Origin: Desulfobacteraceae bacterium
GTDB taxonomy: Bacteria; Desulfobacterota; DSM-4660; Desulfatiglandales; B25-G16
Direction of reading: 5' to 3'
Length of the DNA stretch: 5,289 nt
Assembly (NCBI GenBank): GCA_030669265.1
Contig: DAOVDY010000079.1
Span: forward strand, 1 to 5,289
Part shown: piece after piece, positions 4,893 to 5,289 of the stretch
How the letters are laid out: each line of letters opens with the position of its first letter
Numbering within the stretch: the stretch's first letter is position 1
Notes under the pieces: model-generated
What the model saw: the letters and a program-made list of their open reading frames with translations, nothing else
What the model was told of the DNA's origin: nothing
Database searches by the model: none
Position numbers and translations under genes: made by a program

Positions 4893-5162
4893 TAATTTTG
4901 GGTTTTTCATTTTCTTTTTATGCCTTTAACTGAAGTTGAGGTATCAATATATAGTGGTTCCTGTAAATGGAGTGAGGGTATAGTTTACTGTTATCATAAC
5001 CCCGGCCACCCCCCGAAAACTTTCCAATTCAGTTTGTAATCTTTAATCCCATCTCTGTGAGATAATTACCATTCTTTATTCAGAAAAAAAGAGATGAACG
5101 AAACAATCCTTTTTAACTCTGATTCCCACGGTGAGAGGGGCAGTAATGACTGGAATTTTGAT
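4893..5162. other. Intergenic stretch, nothing recognised
   Basis: This AT-rich 270-base spacer between the receiver stump and the tRNA holds no gene, no convincing terminator for the tRNA, and no copy of the tRNA 3' end. A small inverted repeat (ATCTC/GAGAT near 5050-5063) and a C-rich patch near 5000 are the only visible irregularities. Confidence 0.5.
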
Positions 5163-5260
5163 TGGCAGAAGTGCATGGGAATCGAACCCACCCGCGAGGG
5201 TTCTAGCCCCGCGCACCGGATTTGAAGTCCGGGAGCCCCACCAGTGAGCTTTCCACTTCC
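5163..5260 (-). tRNA. selC: Selenocysteine tRNA, anticodon UCA
   Basis: This 98-nt gene encodes its own CCA (minus strand 5165-5163). It begins GGAAG and contains the hallmark anticodon arm CCGGA-CTTCAAA-TCCGG, with TCA at 5225-5223. D stem AGCTC/GGGCT, a long variable arm (CGCG-GGG paired to CCC-CGCG around CTAGAA with one bulged T) and a T arm GTGGG-TTCGATT-CCCAT are all readable. Discriminator G73 matches other bacterial selenocysteine tRNAs. The 8-base acceptor stem has G1 opposite U72 and G8 opposite G, so it is less perfect than usual. The product is charged by SerRS, converted by SelA and delivered to UGA by SelB, so the host should make selenoproteins. No other sel gene is in the window. 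Confidence 0.93.
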
Positions 5261-5289
5261 AATTTAATTTCTATCATTTAACTATTTTG

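Noticed and set aside
1..5289. CRISPR array
   Set aside because: No regularly spaced identical repeats of 20 or more bases occur anywhere in the window.

Overview
The window is about 40% GC by eye and looks like accessory or intergenic-rich chromosome of a Gram-negative, selenocysteine-using anaerobe. A deltaproteobacterial (Desulfobacterota) host fits best. The evidence is a selenocysteine tRNA with anticodon UCA, a sigma-54-like promoter, an outer-membrane-type TPR lipoprotein, and small proteins whose style I associate from memory with Desulfobacterota. I ran no search, so the host call is inference.

Left region (1-1137): a compact cluster on the plus strand. A sigma-54-like promoter (63-78) precedes a STAS-like protein (109-477). 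A 94-residue protein of unknown function follows after a 3-base gap (481-765), then a 60-residue arginine-rich protein (862-1044). A clean intrinsic terminator (1108-1137) closes the cluster.

Middle region (1108-4391): this is the most informative part. An IS1182-type insertion sequence (1241-3153, 506-residue DDE transposase, 15-bp perfect terminal inverted repeats) sits inside one copy of a roughly 180-bp repeat. The second, uninterrupted copy lies inverted at 4212-4391. It shows the unoccupied target and fixes the insertion junctions, with AAA present on both sides of the element. With the IS removed, the two copies are inverted repeats flanking about 1 kb. Each carries at its outer edge a near-identical terminator hairpin oriented to stop transcription entering from outside. 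Inside the bounded segment are a small membrane-peptide gene that is frameshifted or interrupted by an in-frame UGA (3394-3588), and a convergent TPR lipoprotein gene on the minus strand (3610-3933).

Right region (4392-5289): decayed sequence, then a stump of a response-regulator receiver domain (4710-4892) that lacks the phosphoacceptor half, then nothing recognisable up to the selenocysteine tRNA on the minus strand (5163-5260). The tRNA's 3' end faces the decayed and mobile region, as at selC integration sites known in other bacteria, but I found no duplicated attachment core in the window.

I see no CRISPR array, toxin-antitoxin pair, restriction system or phage module. The candidates for something undescribed are the hairpin-edged inverted repeat and the UGA-interrupted or frameshifted small membrane gene inside it.
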